Below are positions 1-6,913 of a DNA stretch of 6,913 nucleotides, piece after piece. Within the stretch, counting starts at the first letter, position 1; each line of letters opens with the position of its first letter. Source of the DNA: Chitinophagaceae bacterium (GTDB lineage Bacteria > Bacteroidota > Bacteroidia > Chitinophagales > Chitinophagaceae). Position numbers and translations under genes: made by a program. The DNA lies in the NCBI GenBank assembly GCA_016741945.1, contig JACVCQ010000134.1:1-6913 (forward strand), written 5' to 3'. Below the pieces are notes generated by a model that worked only from the letters and a program-made list of their open reading frames with translations, made no database searches and was not told the origin of the DNA.

Positions 1-91
1 ACTAAGCACAAATAAAGGGCCTATAGGTCAATACTAATGAAATAAGTAAGCAGACATCAATAAAGGATATCGTTAATACATCGATAAAGTA
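1..91 (+). pseudogene. Broken 5' continuation of tamB (frame-disrupted window edge)
   Basis: This stretch should code for TamB residues upstream of the visible reading frame. Read in the same frame as the downstream gene, bases 77-91 give YIDKV, which joins smoothly to the VMEARF that follows and looks like the usual sequence at this point of Bacteroidota TamB proteins. Further upstream the same frame has stops at 35-37, 38-40, 47-49 and 74-76. Coding-like pieces appear in different frames: LSTNKG and GQY in the main frame (2-34), MKstop at 37-45 in another, and IKDIVN in the third (60-77). This pattern fits several one-base insertions and losses, some near A runs, more than a real non-coding leader. 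I infer sequencing or assembly error at a contig end; true decay of the gene is the alternative. Confidence 0.55.
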
Positions 92-3000
92 GTGATGGAA
101 GCTCGATTTAGAGACGCTAAAATTAATAGTGATGATATTGCATTTTTTGCTCCTGAACTCAAAAATCTAAAAAGAAATATTGAAATCAGTGGCAACTATT
201 TAGGTACTGTTACTGATTTTACTACCACAAATCTTTCTTGCCGAATCGGTAATAATACAAAAATGTCCGGAACACTTAGTATGAAAGGTTTACCGGATAT
301 CAATACAACAAAAATTTCTTTAACTAAAAGCGTTGTATCCACCAATTACAATGATTTGCTAAGTTTTATCCCTGCATTAAAAGATATTAAAGACCCTAAT
401 CTTGCCGAACTTGGAAATATTATTTACAGAGGAAACTTTAATGGTACCGTACAAAACTTTGTAACTTCCGGTGTTTTCAGTACTGCTTTGGGCGGACTAA
501 CTACTGATATTAGTTTACAACTTCCTTCTAAAGGAGAACCCAGCTACAAGGGAGAGATTGAAACCACCAGATTTAATATTGGTAAGTTTTTAAATACGGA
601 TGCACTTGGACTTGTCAATTTCAAAGGCGGGATAGAAGGAAGTAGTTTTAATATTGATCTTTTAAAGACAACTGTCAATGGAACCATCGACTCCTTACAG
701 TTTAACGGGTATACCTATTCTAATATCATCACCAATGGAACTTTCCAGAAAAAATCATTTGCCGGAGAACTTGAAATTGATGACCCTAACTTAAATTTTA
801 CCAGTTCCGTCATCATTGATTTATCGAAAGAAGTCCCAAGTTTCAATATTGTAGGAGATTTGGTACAGTCCAATTTAAAAGCTTTAAATTTTGTCAAAGA
901 GAATATTGATATCACTGGGTTATTAGATGCCAATTTCACAGGTACCAATATTGATAACTTTAATGGTGTTGCTAAATTTTTGAATGCATCCATTAAAGAT
1001 GAATCCAATAAAATTAGTTTTGACTCATTAAATGTTAGTTCTATTCAAAAGGATCGTACTAAAATACTCAGTATAGGTAGTAATGAACTAAAAGCTATCA
1101 TTAGTGGTGAATTTAGTATACTAGAATTACCTGCCAGTATTCAATCATTTCTTCATCATTATTATCCTGTTTATATTGCTGAACCAAAAGTGATTCCTCA
1201 GAATCAAAGATTTGATATCAAGATTAATACTAATTATATAGAGCCTTATTTACAAATTTTTACCAAAAGTATCAGTGGATTTAATGACGCCTCTCTCACC
1301 GGAAGCATTGATACACGAAATAGTGACTTAAAAATATCCGCCAATGTTCCTTATGGACGTTTTGATAAATATGGATTCAATGGTATTCAATTGGAAGGAA
1401 GAGGAAATCTAGATACGATTTCACTCAAGGGAAACATAACCACTATTACGATTAACGACAGTCTTAATTTCCCCAATACAAATATTTCAGTGGTTGCAAA
1501 AAATGATCATTCTATTATATCCATTAAAACCAGTGCAGACAATACTTTAAATGAAGCAAGTTTAAATGCGGATGTAACTACTTTAGAAGATGGAGCTCGA
1601 ATTCAATTCCTACCCTCTTCATTTGTTTTGAATACAAAAAAGTGGAACCTAGAAAAAGAAGGAGAGCTCGTACTGCGTAAAAATTTTATAAAAGCTACGG
1701 ATGTAAAATTCACACAAGGCTTCCAGGAAATTGAAGTAGAAACAGAAGAAGAAGATGGAGGCAATACCAATAATCTGGTCGTAAAATTAAAAAATGTTAT
1801 TTTAGGTGATTTGACTAGTCCATTTCTAAAAGATCCCAGACTAGAAGGTATTACCAGCGGCGAGATTACAATGCGTGACTTTTTTGGAAAATTCAATGCT
1901 GAAGCAAATTTAAAAGCAGCGCAATTTCGGTTCAATGACGATTCTATAGGACTTGTCAACATCAAATCAGGTTATAATAGTAAATCAGGTCTTATCACTT
2001 TTGATATTCAATCAGCCAATAAAGGTTTTGATTTTAGTGCAAAGGGATCATATAATGTAAAAGATTCCATTCAACAACCTTTATATACTGATATTGATCT
2101 CAGAGATACCCGTATTCATTTATTGGATCAGTTCTTGACCGGGATTTTCTCTGATTTAAAAGGGCAAGCAAAAGGTAAGCTATCAATTAGCGGTGATCCT
2201 AATAGTCCTACTTTACTTGGAAAAATAAAACTGCAAGATGCTGGATTAAAAGTTGACTATACACAAGTATATTATACCATTGATTCAGCAAATATTAGTT
2301 TTGAAGAAGATGGAATTAATTTCGGACAATTCACCATAAAAGATCAGTATAAAAATATCGGATTTGTAAAAGGTAAGTTATACGAACGGGGTTTTAAGGA
2401 TATGGCTTTTGACTTTGATCTTTCCACCAATAAATTGTTATTGATTGATACCAAGCTGGAAGACAACCAACAATTTTATGGAAGAGCCATTGGCAGGGTA
2501 AGCACATTTAGTTTAAAAGGGCCTGAATCCAATGCAAAGATGACATTGGTAGCTGAATCAACAGACAGCTCTCATATTTATATTCCTAACTCAATAACAC
2601 GAGAAAGTGGAAGTGCAGATTTCATTGTATTCAAAGAGTATGGTACAGAAATGGTGAATACGAAGAATAAATCAGGATTTAATTTAACAGTTGATCTTGA
2701 TCTTACAGCCACCAATAAAACACAAATCGATGTAATTCTGGATGATCTAACAGGTGATGTAATCAAAGCTACCGGCAATGGACGTTTGAAAATTCGTGCG
2801 GGTACCACAGAACCTTTAACGATTAGAGGTCGATACAATATTGAAAAAGGAAACTACGATTTCAATTTCCAGTCATTTATCAGAAAGCCGTTCATATTAA
2901 TGCCTAATGCAGGTAACTATATTGAATGGACAGGCGACCCATTTAAAGCAGATATTCGCATTGATGCACAGTATACTGCAGAAAGAATTGCCATGTATGA

Positions 3001-3841
3001 CCTTGTTTCAAATCTACAGGTCGATGGCACAACAAAAGGTTATCGCGGAGAAGTATATGTAATCGCTGAACTTAGAGACAAATTAACGGCTCCTAAAATA
3101 CGTTTCAGATTAGATTTCCCGCAAGGCAGTCCGGTTAAAACTGATAATGTATTGGCGCAATATATTAATCGCTTAGAAAATGATGAAAACGAAATATTGA
3201 AACAGGTATCTTTCCTGATTGTATTCAACACATTTGCGCCCCCCAGTGTAGGTAATAGCGGAAGCAGTGCAGCCAATAATTCATTAACTACCATCGGAGC
3301 TAACACATTATCACAAATATTGACCAAAGAGATCAATAAAATGTTCTCTAACTTTTTATATAAACTTACTGGTGATAAAAGTTTACGATTTGATTTAGGA
3401 ACATCTTGGTACAGCAACAATGAAATTACTAGTAATGTTGCAGGGGCAACACTGAATAATAATACAATCGATCGATCACGTGTGAACTTTAAACTGGGGA
3501 AAAGTTTCTTCCAAGATAAGATGATTGTAACATTTGGTGGTGATCTCGATTTTAATGTAAGCAATTCAGCTGCAATAAAAAATGGAAACTTTCAATGGCT
3601 TCCTGATTTGAATGTAGAGTTCATTCTATCGAAAGACAGAAAACTCAGGGCTATCTTATTCAATAAGAACAGTCTTGATATCTCCAATACGAGTGCTGGA
3701 GGTATAGGAAGAAGAAATCGTTTTGGAGCCAGTATCTCTTACAGAAAAGACTTTGATAAATTATTCGCTACCAAGCCTGATGATATTGTATTCAAGCCTG
3801 CCGCAGACAGCACACAAAAAAGTCCGGCAAGTGGTCAGTGA
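92..3841 (+). CDS. tamB: TamB-family translocation/assembly module protein (DUF490), N-terminus missing
   Basis: TamB is a long, inner-membrane-anchored periplasmic protein that works with an Omp85-family partner (TamA, or lipoprotein TamL in Bacteroidota) in outer-membrane assembly and lipid transport between the membranes. The visible 1249 residues are mostly repeated short amphipathic beta strands, as expected of the family's hydrophobic-groove beta-taco fold. The conserved C-terminal DUF490/TamB domain covers roughly residues 820-1215 and includes RGRYNIEKGNYDF (about 912-924), the IRKPF and YIEWTGDPFKADIRI segments just after it, LDFPQGSP (about 1007-1014) and QVSFLIVFNTFAP (about 1038-1050). 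An acidic run lies near residues 547-558. No signal anchor is present, although family members start with one, and Bacteroidota TamB proteins are usually some hundreds of residues longer. The GTG at 92 is therefore probably an internal valine codon, not the start. The 3' end is intact and overlaps the convergent glycosyltransferase gene by 7 bases. Confidence 0.9.
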   Translation: MMEARFRDAKINSDDIAFFAPELKNLKRNIEISGNYLGTVTDFTTTNLSCRIGNNTKMSGTLSMKGLPDINTTKISLTKSVVSTNYNDLLSFIPALKDIKDPNLAELGNIIYRGNFNGTVQNFVTSGVFSTALGGLTTDISLQLPSKGEPSYKGEIETTRFNIGKFLNTDALGLVNFKGGIEGSSFNIDLLKTTVNGTIDSLQFNGYTYSNIITNGTFQKKSFAGELEIDDPNLNFTSSVIIDLSKEVPSFNIVGDLVQSNLKALNFVKENIDITGLLDANFTGTNIDNFNGVAKFLNASIKDESNKISFDSLNVSSIQKDRTKILSIGSNELKAIISGEFSILELPASIQSFLHHYYPVYIAEPKVIPQNQRFDIKINTNYIEPYLQIFTKSISGFNDASLTGSIDTRNSDLKISANVPYGRFDKYGFNGIQLEGRGNLDTISLKGNITTITINDSLNFPNTNISVVAKNDHSIISIKTSADNTLNEASLNADVTTLEDGARIQFLPSSFVLNTKKWNLEKEGELVLRKNFIKATDVKFTQGFQEIEVETEEEDGGNTNNLVVKLKNVILGDLTSPFLKDPRLEGITSGEITMRDFFGKFNAEANLKAAQFRFNDDSIGLVNIKSGYNSKSGLITFDIQSANKGFDFSAKGSYNVKDSIQQPLYTDIDLRDTRIHLLDQFLTGIFSDLKGQAKGKLSISGDPNSPTLLGKIKLQDAGLKVDYTQVYYTIDSANISFEEDGINFGQFTIKDQYKNIGFVKGKLYERGFKDMAFDFDLSTNKLLLIDTKLEDNQQFYGRAIGRVSTFSLKGPESNAKMTLVAESTDSSHIYIPNSITRESGSADFIVFKEYGTEMVNTKNKSGFNLTVDLDLTATNKTQIDVILDDLTGDVIKATGNGRLKIRAGTTEPLTIRGRYNIEKGNYDFNFQSFIRKPFILMPNAGNYIEWTGDPFKADIRIDAQYTAERIAMYDLVSNLQVDGTTKGYRGEVYVIAELRDKLTAPKIRFRLDFPQGSPVKTDNVLAQYINRLENDENEILKQVSFLIVFNTFAPPSVGNSGSSAANNSLTTIGANTLSQILTKEINKMFSNFLYKLTGDKSLRFDLGTSWYSNNEITSNVAGATLNNNTIDRSRVNFKLGKSFFQDKMIVTFGGDLDFNVSNSAAIKNGNFQWLPDLNVEFILSKDRKLRAILFNKNSLDISNTSAGGIGRRNRFGASISYRKDFDKLFATKPDDIVFKPAADSTQKSPASGQ

Positions 3842-5388
3842 TGGTTGACTACAGGAAGTACTGCAGTAGCATTGGGTTTGGCATTTCTTAAACGATACAC
3901 ATAGAAATAGCGTACCGTCTTCCCCCCTCTTTTTTGATCGATTACAACTGGCGCTTCCATACGATTAAAATATGGCTCCATTATTTTTTGTACATCTACC
4001 GGCAAGTTCGATGGTACAATATAATAAGCATCTGCGCCTGGTTGCAAAACCTGTCTGTCTTGATTCAGCCAAACAAATTTGTGTAAATCCTGCAATGCAC
4101 CAATACCCACCAAATTAATTCCCGTAGTACGAGCTGTATAAAATTCCAGATGCCCACCCGGAAACCATTTATGCACCACCAAAGGATCTGTTGTTTTCAT
4201 AGTGCCGGCAGTAATATCTGCTTTACGTAAAGCATCAAAAGCAGTACTAAAATCTTTCCAACCCGACATATCCAGTGTTGGACAATACTCTCCAAAATTC
4301 TCTTTTTGTTGACTGCCAAAATTGATAGGAGAAAAGCGTATCAATAGGGTTCCGGTGATCAATACTGTCAAAACCAGACCCAAAGATGCTTGCAATATGA
4401 TGGGCACATTTCTGCTGGTTCTTTTTTGCAGGTACATGGCCGCTACAAAATACAAGGGTATATAAGCAGGTCCCGCCCAATGTGGCAAGGTTTGATTGAA
4501 TAAATATACCGTCCAAAAAATGAGTATCATCGGAATACTCATCCATCCCAACCAAAGCTTGATTCTTTTTCTCGCAAATCGAATTCGATTGGTGATAGCT
4601 ACAAAAAGTCCGACCAGTATAACAATAAATAAAAATGGATGTTGATACAATGCTTCTCCTACTATTTCTTGTCCCAACATATCCCATCGAAGCGAGGTAT
4701 TGGAAACCCTTTCCGAATGAAACCGGTAGGTTATAAAATCGTTTTGGTAATTCCAATAAAAAATAGGGATAATGCAAATGACTGTAACCAACACTCCCGC
4801 ATACAATCTCCAATTTGTCAGCCATTGAATTCTACTAAACAGTAAAAATGTTCCAAAGCCTGCCCACAAATACAGCCCATGTACTTTACTCAATGCTGCC
4901 AATCCAATCATTAAGCCTAATAACAACCATACACTGAGATTTTCCTCATCGCGTTTCAACAGTAAATGAGCCATGATATACAAAGAAGCTGTCCAGAAGA
5001 GCATTTGAGGAGAATCCGGAAGGATGAAGAGTCCTGCGATGAATCCGGTATAAATAGACAAAGTATATATCAAGGCTGCCAACCAACCCACTCGTTCACT
5101 ATCTAATAATTTTCCTAACTTAAAGATGATCCAGGTAGCAAAGCCTGAGCAAATAATTGCCCCTAAACGAACAGTTACTTCATTTACCCATAATAGATTG
5201 AATGTTGTCAATCGTATCAACCAGCCAACCATGGGTGGGTGATCAAAATGGTTCCAATCGGACTGTATTGCGTAAGTCCAATAATACACTTCATCATTAC
5301 CCAGTTCCAAAAAAGCTGCTGCCAACAGTTTAATGATGCTGCTAATAATGATCAGCCAAAAAACTTTTCTGCTATATTGTTGATACAT
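3835..5388 (-). CDS. GT39 (ArnT/PMT-like) integral membrane glycosyltransferase
   Basis: A 517-residue polytopic membrane protein of the GT39/PMT_2 family, which moves a sugar from a polyprenyl-phosphate carrier to a lipid, glycan or protein acceptor on the outer face of the inner membrane. The first transmembrane helix (about 9-28) leads into GNDEVYYW (30-37), whose Asp32-Glu33 matches the catalytic acidic pair of the family. It is followed by HFDHPP (47-52), LPDSP (123-127), LSKVHGLY (166-173) and HWAGPAYIPL (303-312). About ten to eleven hydrophobic helices fill residues 9-351; the remaining 165 residues look like a soluble, probably periplasmic, domain. The ATG at 5388 is directly before the first helix, so the start is well placed, with no Shine-Dalgarno. 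It follows aroQ by 31 bases on the same strand and is probably co-transcribed. Donor and acceptor cannot be told from sequence; an ArnT-like lipid A modification or a cell-surface glycan role are both possible. Confidence 0.88.
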   Translation of the reverse strand: MYQQYSRKVFWLIIISSIIKLLAAAFLELGNDEVYYWTYAIQSDWNHFDHPPMVGWLIRLTTFNLLWVNEVTVRLGAIICSGFATWIIFKLGKLLDSERVGWLAALIYTLSIYTGFIAGLFILPDSPQMLFWTASLYIMAHLLLKRDEENLSVWLLLGLMIGLAALSKVHGLYLWAGFGTFLLFSRIQWLTNWRLYAGVLVTVICIIPIFYWNYQNDFITYRFHSERVSNTSLRWDMLGQEIVGEALYQHPFLFIVILVGLFVAITNRIRFARKRIKLWLGWMSIPMILIFWTVYLFNQTLPHWAGPAYIPLYFVAAMYLQKRTSRNVPIILQASLGLVLTVLITGTLLIRFSPINFGSQQKENFGEYCPTLDMSGWKDFSTAFDALRKADITAGTMKTTDPLVVHKWFPGGHLEFYTARTTGINLVGIGALQDLHKFVWLNQDRQVLQPGADAYYIVPSNLPVDVQKIMEPYFNRMEAPVVIDQKRGGKTVRYFYVYRLRNAKPNATAVLPVVNHH

Positions 5389-5419
5389 GATGTCGCTGAA
5401 AATGCAAAGACCGTACCAG

Positions 5420-5839
5420 TCATTTACTCAAAAACCAATGAATGGCTAATTCATAACCTTTCAAACCTAAGCCTACGATACTACCGGCTGCTTTACCTGA
5501 AACATGTGACAATTTTCTGAATTCCTCACGTGCATGTACATTACTGATATGAACCTCTACTACCGGTGCTTTCACTGCTGCAATGGCATCGCCGATGGCA
5601 ACAGAAGTATGGGTATATCCACCCGGATTTAAAATGATGCCATCATGCGAAAACCCGACATTTTGAATAGCATCAATCAGTTCCCCTTCAATATTGCTCT
5701 GGACATAGTGAAACTCTACCGTAGGGAATTGGGTTTTGAGTGCTTCAAAAAAGTCTTCGAAGCTTTGCGTTCCGTAAACAGATGTTTCCCTTTGACCCAA
5801 GAGATTCAAATTCGGACCATTGATGATGGCGATCTTCAT
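5420..5839 (-). CDS. aroQ: Type II 3-dehydroquinate dehydratase
   Basis: Catalyses the third step of the shikimate pathway, 3-dehydroquinate to 3-dehydroshikimate, on the way to chorismate and aromatic amino acids; cytosolic, and dodecameric in characterised type II enzymes. The 139-residue length is normal for the family and the protein is complete. The N-terminal motif INGPNLNLLGQRETSVYG (6-23) carries the essential Arg17 and catalytic Tyr22. The substrate-binding segment NPGGYTHTSVAI spans 71-82, and EVHISNVHAREEFR (95-108) carries the catalytic His97 and Arg108. The ATG at 5839 is the natural start because the family begins with MKIxIINGPN; there is no Shine-Dalgarno, as is usual in Bacteroidota. 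The start lies only 11 bases beyond the T-tract of the terminator-like hairpin after carA, so the gene either has its own promoter in that gap or relies on read-through. The glycosyltransferase gene follows after 31 bases. Confidence 0.97.
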   Translation of the reverse strand: MKIAIINGPNLNLLGQRETSVYGTQSFEDFFEALKTQFPTVEFHYVQSNIEGELIDAIQNVGFSHDGIILNPGGYTHTSVAIGDAIAAVKAPVVEVHISNVHAREEFRKLSHVSGKAAGSIVGLGLKGYELAIHWFLSK

Positions 5840-5850
5840 GTACCGAAGTT

Positions 5851-5893
5851 AATAAAAAATGGTCACAGATGTTTGTAGCATACTGTGACCATT
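5851..5893 (-). terminator. Intrinsic terminator after carA
   Basis: On the minus strand a perfect 11-base inverted repeat, AATGGTCACAG and CTGTGACCATT, occupies 5893-5883 and 5868-5858. The inner 14 bases can add an ATG/CAT pair (5881-5879 with 5871-5869) beside a one-base bulge, leaving a 7-base loop. The 3' arm runs straight into ATTTTTTATT (5860-5851), the T-tract expected of a Rho-independent terminator. It lies about 30 bases past the carA stop codon and serves transcripts coming from carA. On the plus strand the hairpin is followed by no T-run, so it acts in one direction only. Because it sits so close to aroQ it could also act as a leader structure for that gene. Confidence 0.7.
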
Positions 5894-5895
5894 CC

Positions 5896-5903
5896 CAAAA
5901 GTA
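5896..5903 (-). promoter_or_regulatory. Possible Bacteroidota -7 promoter element for aroQ
   Basis: The minus-strand word TACTTTTG is an exact match to the Bacteroidota -7 consensus TAnnTTTG and is the best match I found in the gap upstream of aroQ. No TTG or TTTG stands at the expected -33 distance upstream, where the sequence is AATTAATTCATTC. A transcript from here would begin near 5890, at the foot of the hairpin, and give aroQ a leader of about 50 bases. The word is short and could occur by chance in AT-rich DNA. Confidence 0.25.
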
Positions 5904-5914
5904 TAGATCTTGAT

Positions 5915-5932
5915 GAATGAATTAATTCATTC
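5915..5932. repeat. Perfect 18-base palindrome over the carA stop codon
   Basis: GAATGAATTAATTCATTC is identical on both strands, centred between 5923 and 5924, and includes the TAA stop and the last codons of carA. It is AT-rich and has no loop. It could be a dimeric regulator's binding site upstream of aroQ, but it could equally be chance, as half of it is fixed by the coding of Arg-Met-Asn-stop. It has no T-tract and is not a terminator. Confidence 0.4.
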
Positions 5933-6863
5933 TTTCTTTCATCATAGAGATAAAGTTATCAAACAAATAACGACTATCATGTGGCCCCGGTGTACTTTCC
6001 GGATGATACTGCACACTGAAAGCAGGTTTATTCTTCAATCTGATACCTTCAATAGATTGATCATTCAGGTTAACATGTGTGATCTCTACTTCAGCATGAT
6101 TGCGTACTGCTTCAGGATCTACACCAAAGCCATGGTTTTGTGTGGTAATCTCACATTGACCAGTAATGATATTCTTTACCGGATGATTCAATCCGCCATG
6201 ACCATGATGCATTTTAAAAGTAGGTATACCATTGGCCAGTGCCAGTAACTGATGACCTAGGCAAATACCAAATACTGGTTTATTTTCAGCCAGCAATCCT
6301 TTTACGGTATCCACTGCATAATCCATCGCAGCAGGATCACCGGGACCATTGGAAATAAAATATCCATTGGGATTAAATTCTTTCAATCTGCTTAATGGTG
6401 TTTTAGCGGGATGTACACGCACATATGCACCACGATCAACCAAACACTGAAGAATGTGACGTTTGATACCAAAATCCAGTACAGCAACTTTCAAAGGTGA
6501 ATTCGCATCACCCATTTCATACTCTTCTTTGGTACTGACGGTACTCGCCAATTCTAATCCATCCATATCAGGAACATCTGCCAGCATTTTTTTCAATGCC
6601 TCAACATCAAGTATCTCAGATGAGATGATACAATTCATCGCACCTTTTGCACGAATATGTGTTACCAAGGCCCGTGTGTCTACGTTATCAATCGCGACAA
6701 TTTGATTGGCTTTAAGATAATCGTTTAAATTTCCATTGGCTTGTATACGACTATATTGTTCTTCAAGATTACGTGAGATCAAGCCATAAATCTTTACGCT
6801 ATCACTCTCCACATCAGAATCTTTCACACCATAATTACCGATATGTACACTGTTCATGATCAC
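5922..6863 (-). CDS. carA: Carbamoyl-phosphate synthase small (glutaminase) subunit, N-terminus missing
   Basis: CarA hydrolyses glutamine and channels ammonia to the large subunit CarB for carbamoyl phosphate, which feeds pyrimidine and arginine synthesis. The visible 313 residues cover most of the N-terminal CPSase small-chain domain, including VDTRALVTHIRAKGAMN (61-77), and a full class I glutamine amidotransferase domain from about residue 125. That domain has FISNGPGDP (169-177), GICLGHQ (199-205) with nucleophile Cys201, and QYHPESTPGP (285-294) with His287 and Glu289. All catalytic residues are present. Family members are about 355-380 residues, so about 50 are missing at the N-terminus. 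The GTG at 6863 aligns with an internal valine in the conserved QIV segment, so it is probably not the real start; coding similarity continues upstream to the window edge through a stop codon. A terminator follows the gene. CarB is not in this window. Confidence 0.95.
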   Translation of the reverse strand: MIMNSVHIGNYGVKDSDVESDSVKIYGLISRNLEEQYSRIQANGNLNDYLKANQIVAIDNVDTRALVTHIRAKGAMNCIISSEILDVEALKKMLADVPDMDGLELASTVSTKEEYEMGDANSPLKVAVLDFGIKRHILQCLVDRGAYVRVHPAKTPLSRLKEFNPNGYFISNGPGDPAAMDYAVDTVKGLLAENKPVFGICLGHQLLALANGIPTFKMHHGHGGLNHPVKNIITGQCEITTQNHGFGVDPEAVRNHAEVEITHVNLNDQSIEGIRLKNKPAFSVQYHPESTPGPHDSRYLFDNFISMMKERMN

Positions 6864-6913
6864 AATTTGGCTGGTATAACTGGGATCTGTGAATACTTCC
6901 TGTTAGCCGGTCA
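6864..6913 (-). pseudogene. Upstream part of carA interrupted by an in-frame TAA
   Basis: Continuing the carA frame upstream of 6863 on the minus strand gives QEVFTDPSYTSQI from 6902 to 6864, then a TAA at 6905-6903, then Gly, Thr and a partial codon ending in TG. CarA proteins have the highly conserved MTGYQEVFTDPSY here, so the TAA sits exactly where the Tyr codon (TAT or TAC) belongs and the frame is kept on both sides. A single base change explains it. As it lies 9 bases from the window edge I infer a base-call error; a real nonsense mutation is the alternative. Confidence 0.75.

Noticed and set aside
92..94. GTG at 92 as the true tamB start
   Set aside because: The protein would lack the membrane anchor found in the family, homology continues upstream, and there is no plausible promoter or leader in the 91 bases before it.
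3040..3564. 174-residue minus-strand open frame opposite the 3' part of tamB
   Set aside because: It lies antisense to the conserved TamB C-terminal domain, and its leucine- and serine-rich translation looks like an antisense shadow rather than a protein.
3831..3852. Inverted repeat GTGGTCA and TGACTAC at the tamB/GT39 junction as a bidirectional terminator
   Set aside because: Only 7 pairs including a G-U on the plus strand and a mismatch on the minus strand, with no adjoining T-tract in either direction.
4247..4825. 192-residue open frame on the minus strand inside the glycosyltransferase gene
   Set aside because: It is an alternate frame of the well-supported GT39 gene on the same strand, is rich in Ser, His and Cys with no recognisable domain, and lacks any sign of its own start region.
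5858..5893. GGTCACAG and CTGTGACC arms as a CRP/FNR-type operator
   Set aside because: The half-sites are in the opposite order and too far apart for TGTGA-N6-TCACA. The T-tract after the 3' arm fits a terminator hairpin better.
1..6913. A previously undescribed system, mobile element, CRISPR array or RNA gene
   Set aside because: All the DNA apart from two short gaps and the broken edges is explained by four recognisable housekeeping or envelope genes. I saw no direct-repeat array, transposase, integrase, tRNA-like fold or riboswitch.

Overview
The window looks like a short piece of a Bacteroidota genome, probably Chitinophagia (a Chitinophagaceae-type lineage is my best guess from overall protein feel, not proven). 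Reasons: moderately AT-rich DNA, no Shine-Dalgarno-like sequence before the two complete genes, a TamB of the Bacteroidota type, and an exact match to the Bacteroidota -7 promoter word TAnnTTTG in the only sizeable intergenic gap.

Layout. Bases 1-91 hold the broken 5' continuation of a tamB gene. Bases 92-3841 (+) hold the rest of tamB, a very large envelope protein missing its N-terminus. It meets tail-to-tail, with a 7-base overlap, a block of three genes on the minus strand. Read in transcription order these are carA (5' end cut by the window edge, 6913 down to 5922), aroQ (5839 to 5420) and a GT39-family membrane glycosyltransferase (5388 to 3835). An 82-base gap between carA and aroQ contains a strong hairpin followed by a T-tract on the minus strand, which reads as an intrinsic terminator for carA. 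The 31-base gap between aroQ and the glycosyltransferase suggests those two are co-transcribed. No gene-free stretch longer than 300 bases exists.

Function. The content is core metabolism and envelope biogenesis: lipid/outer-membrane homeostasis (TamB), lipid-linked sugar transfer at the membrane (GT39), the shikimate pathway (AroQ) and carbamoyl phosphate synthesis (CarA). I see no pathway link among the four, except that TamB and the glycosyltransferase both serve the envelope.

Both window edges show the same oddity: protein homology continues past the apparent GTG start of the edge gene but is interrupted by stop codons. At the left edge the pattern suggests several small indels; at the right edge a single base turns a conserved Tyr codon into TAA. 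This is most simply explained by low-quality sequence at contig ends. The GTG 'starts' of tamB and carA are therefore very probably internal valine codons. I found no mobile element, CRISPR array, tRNA, rRNA or undescribed system.
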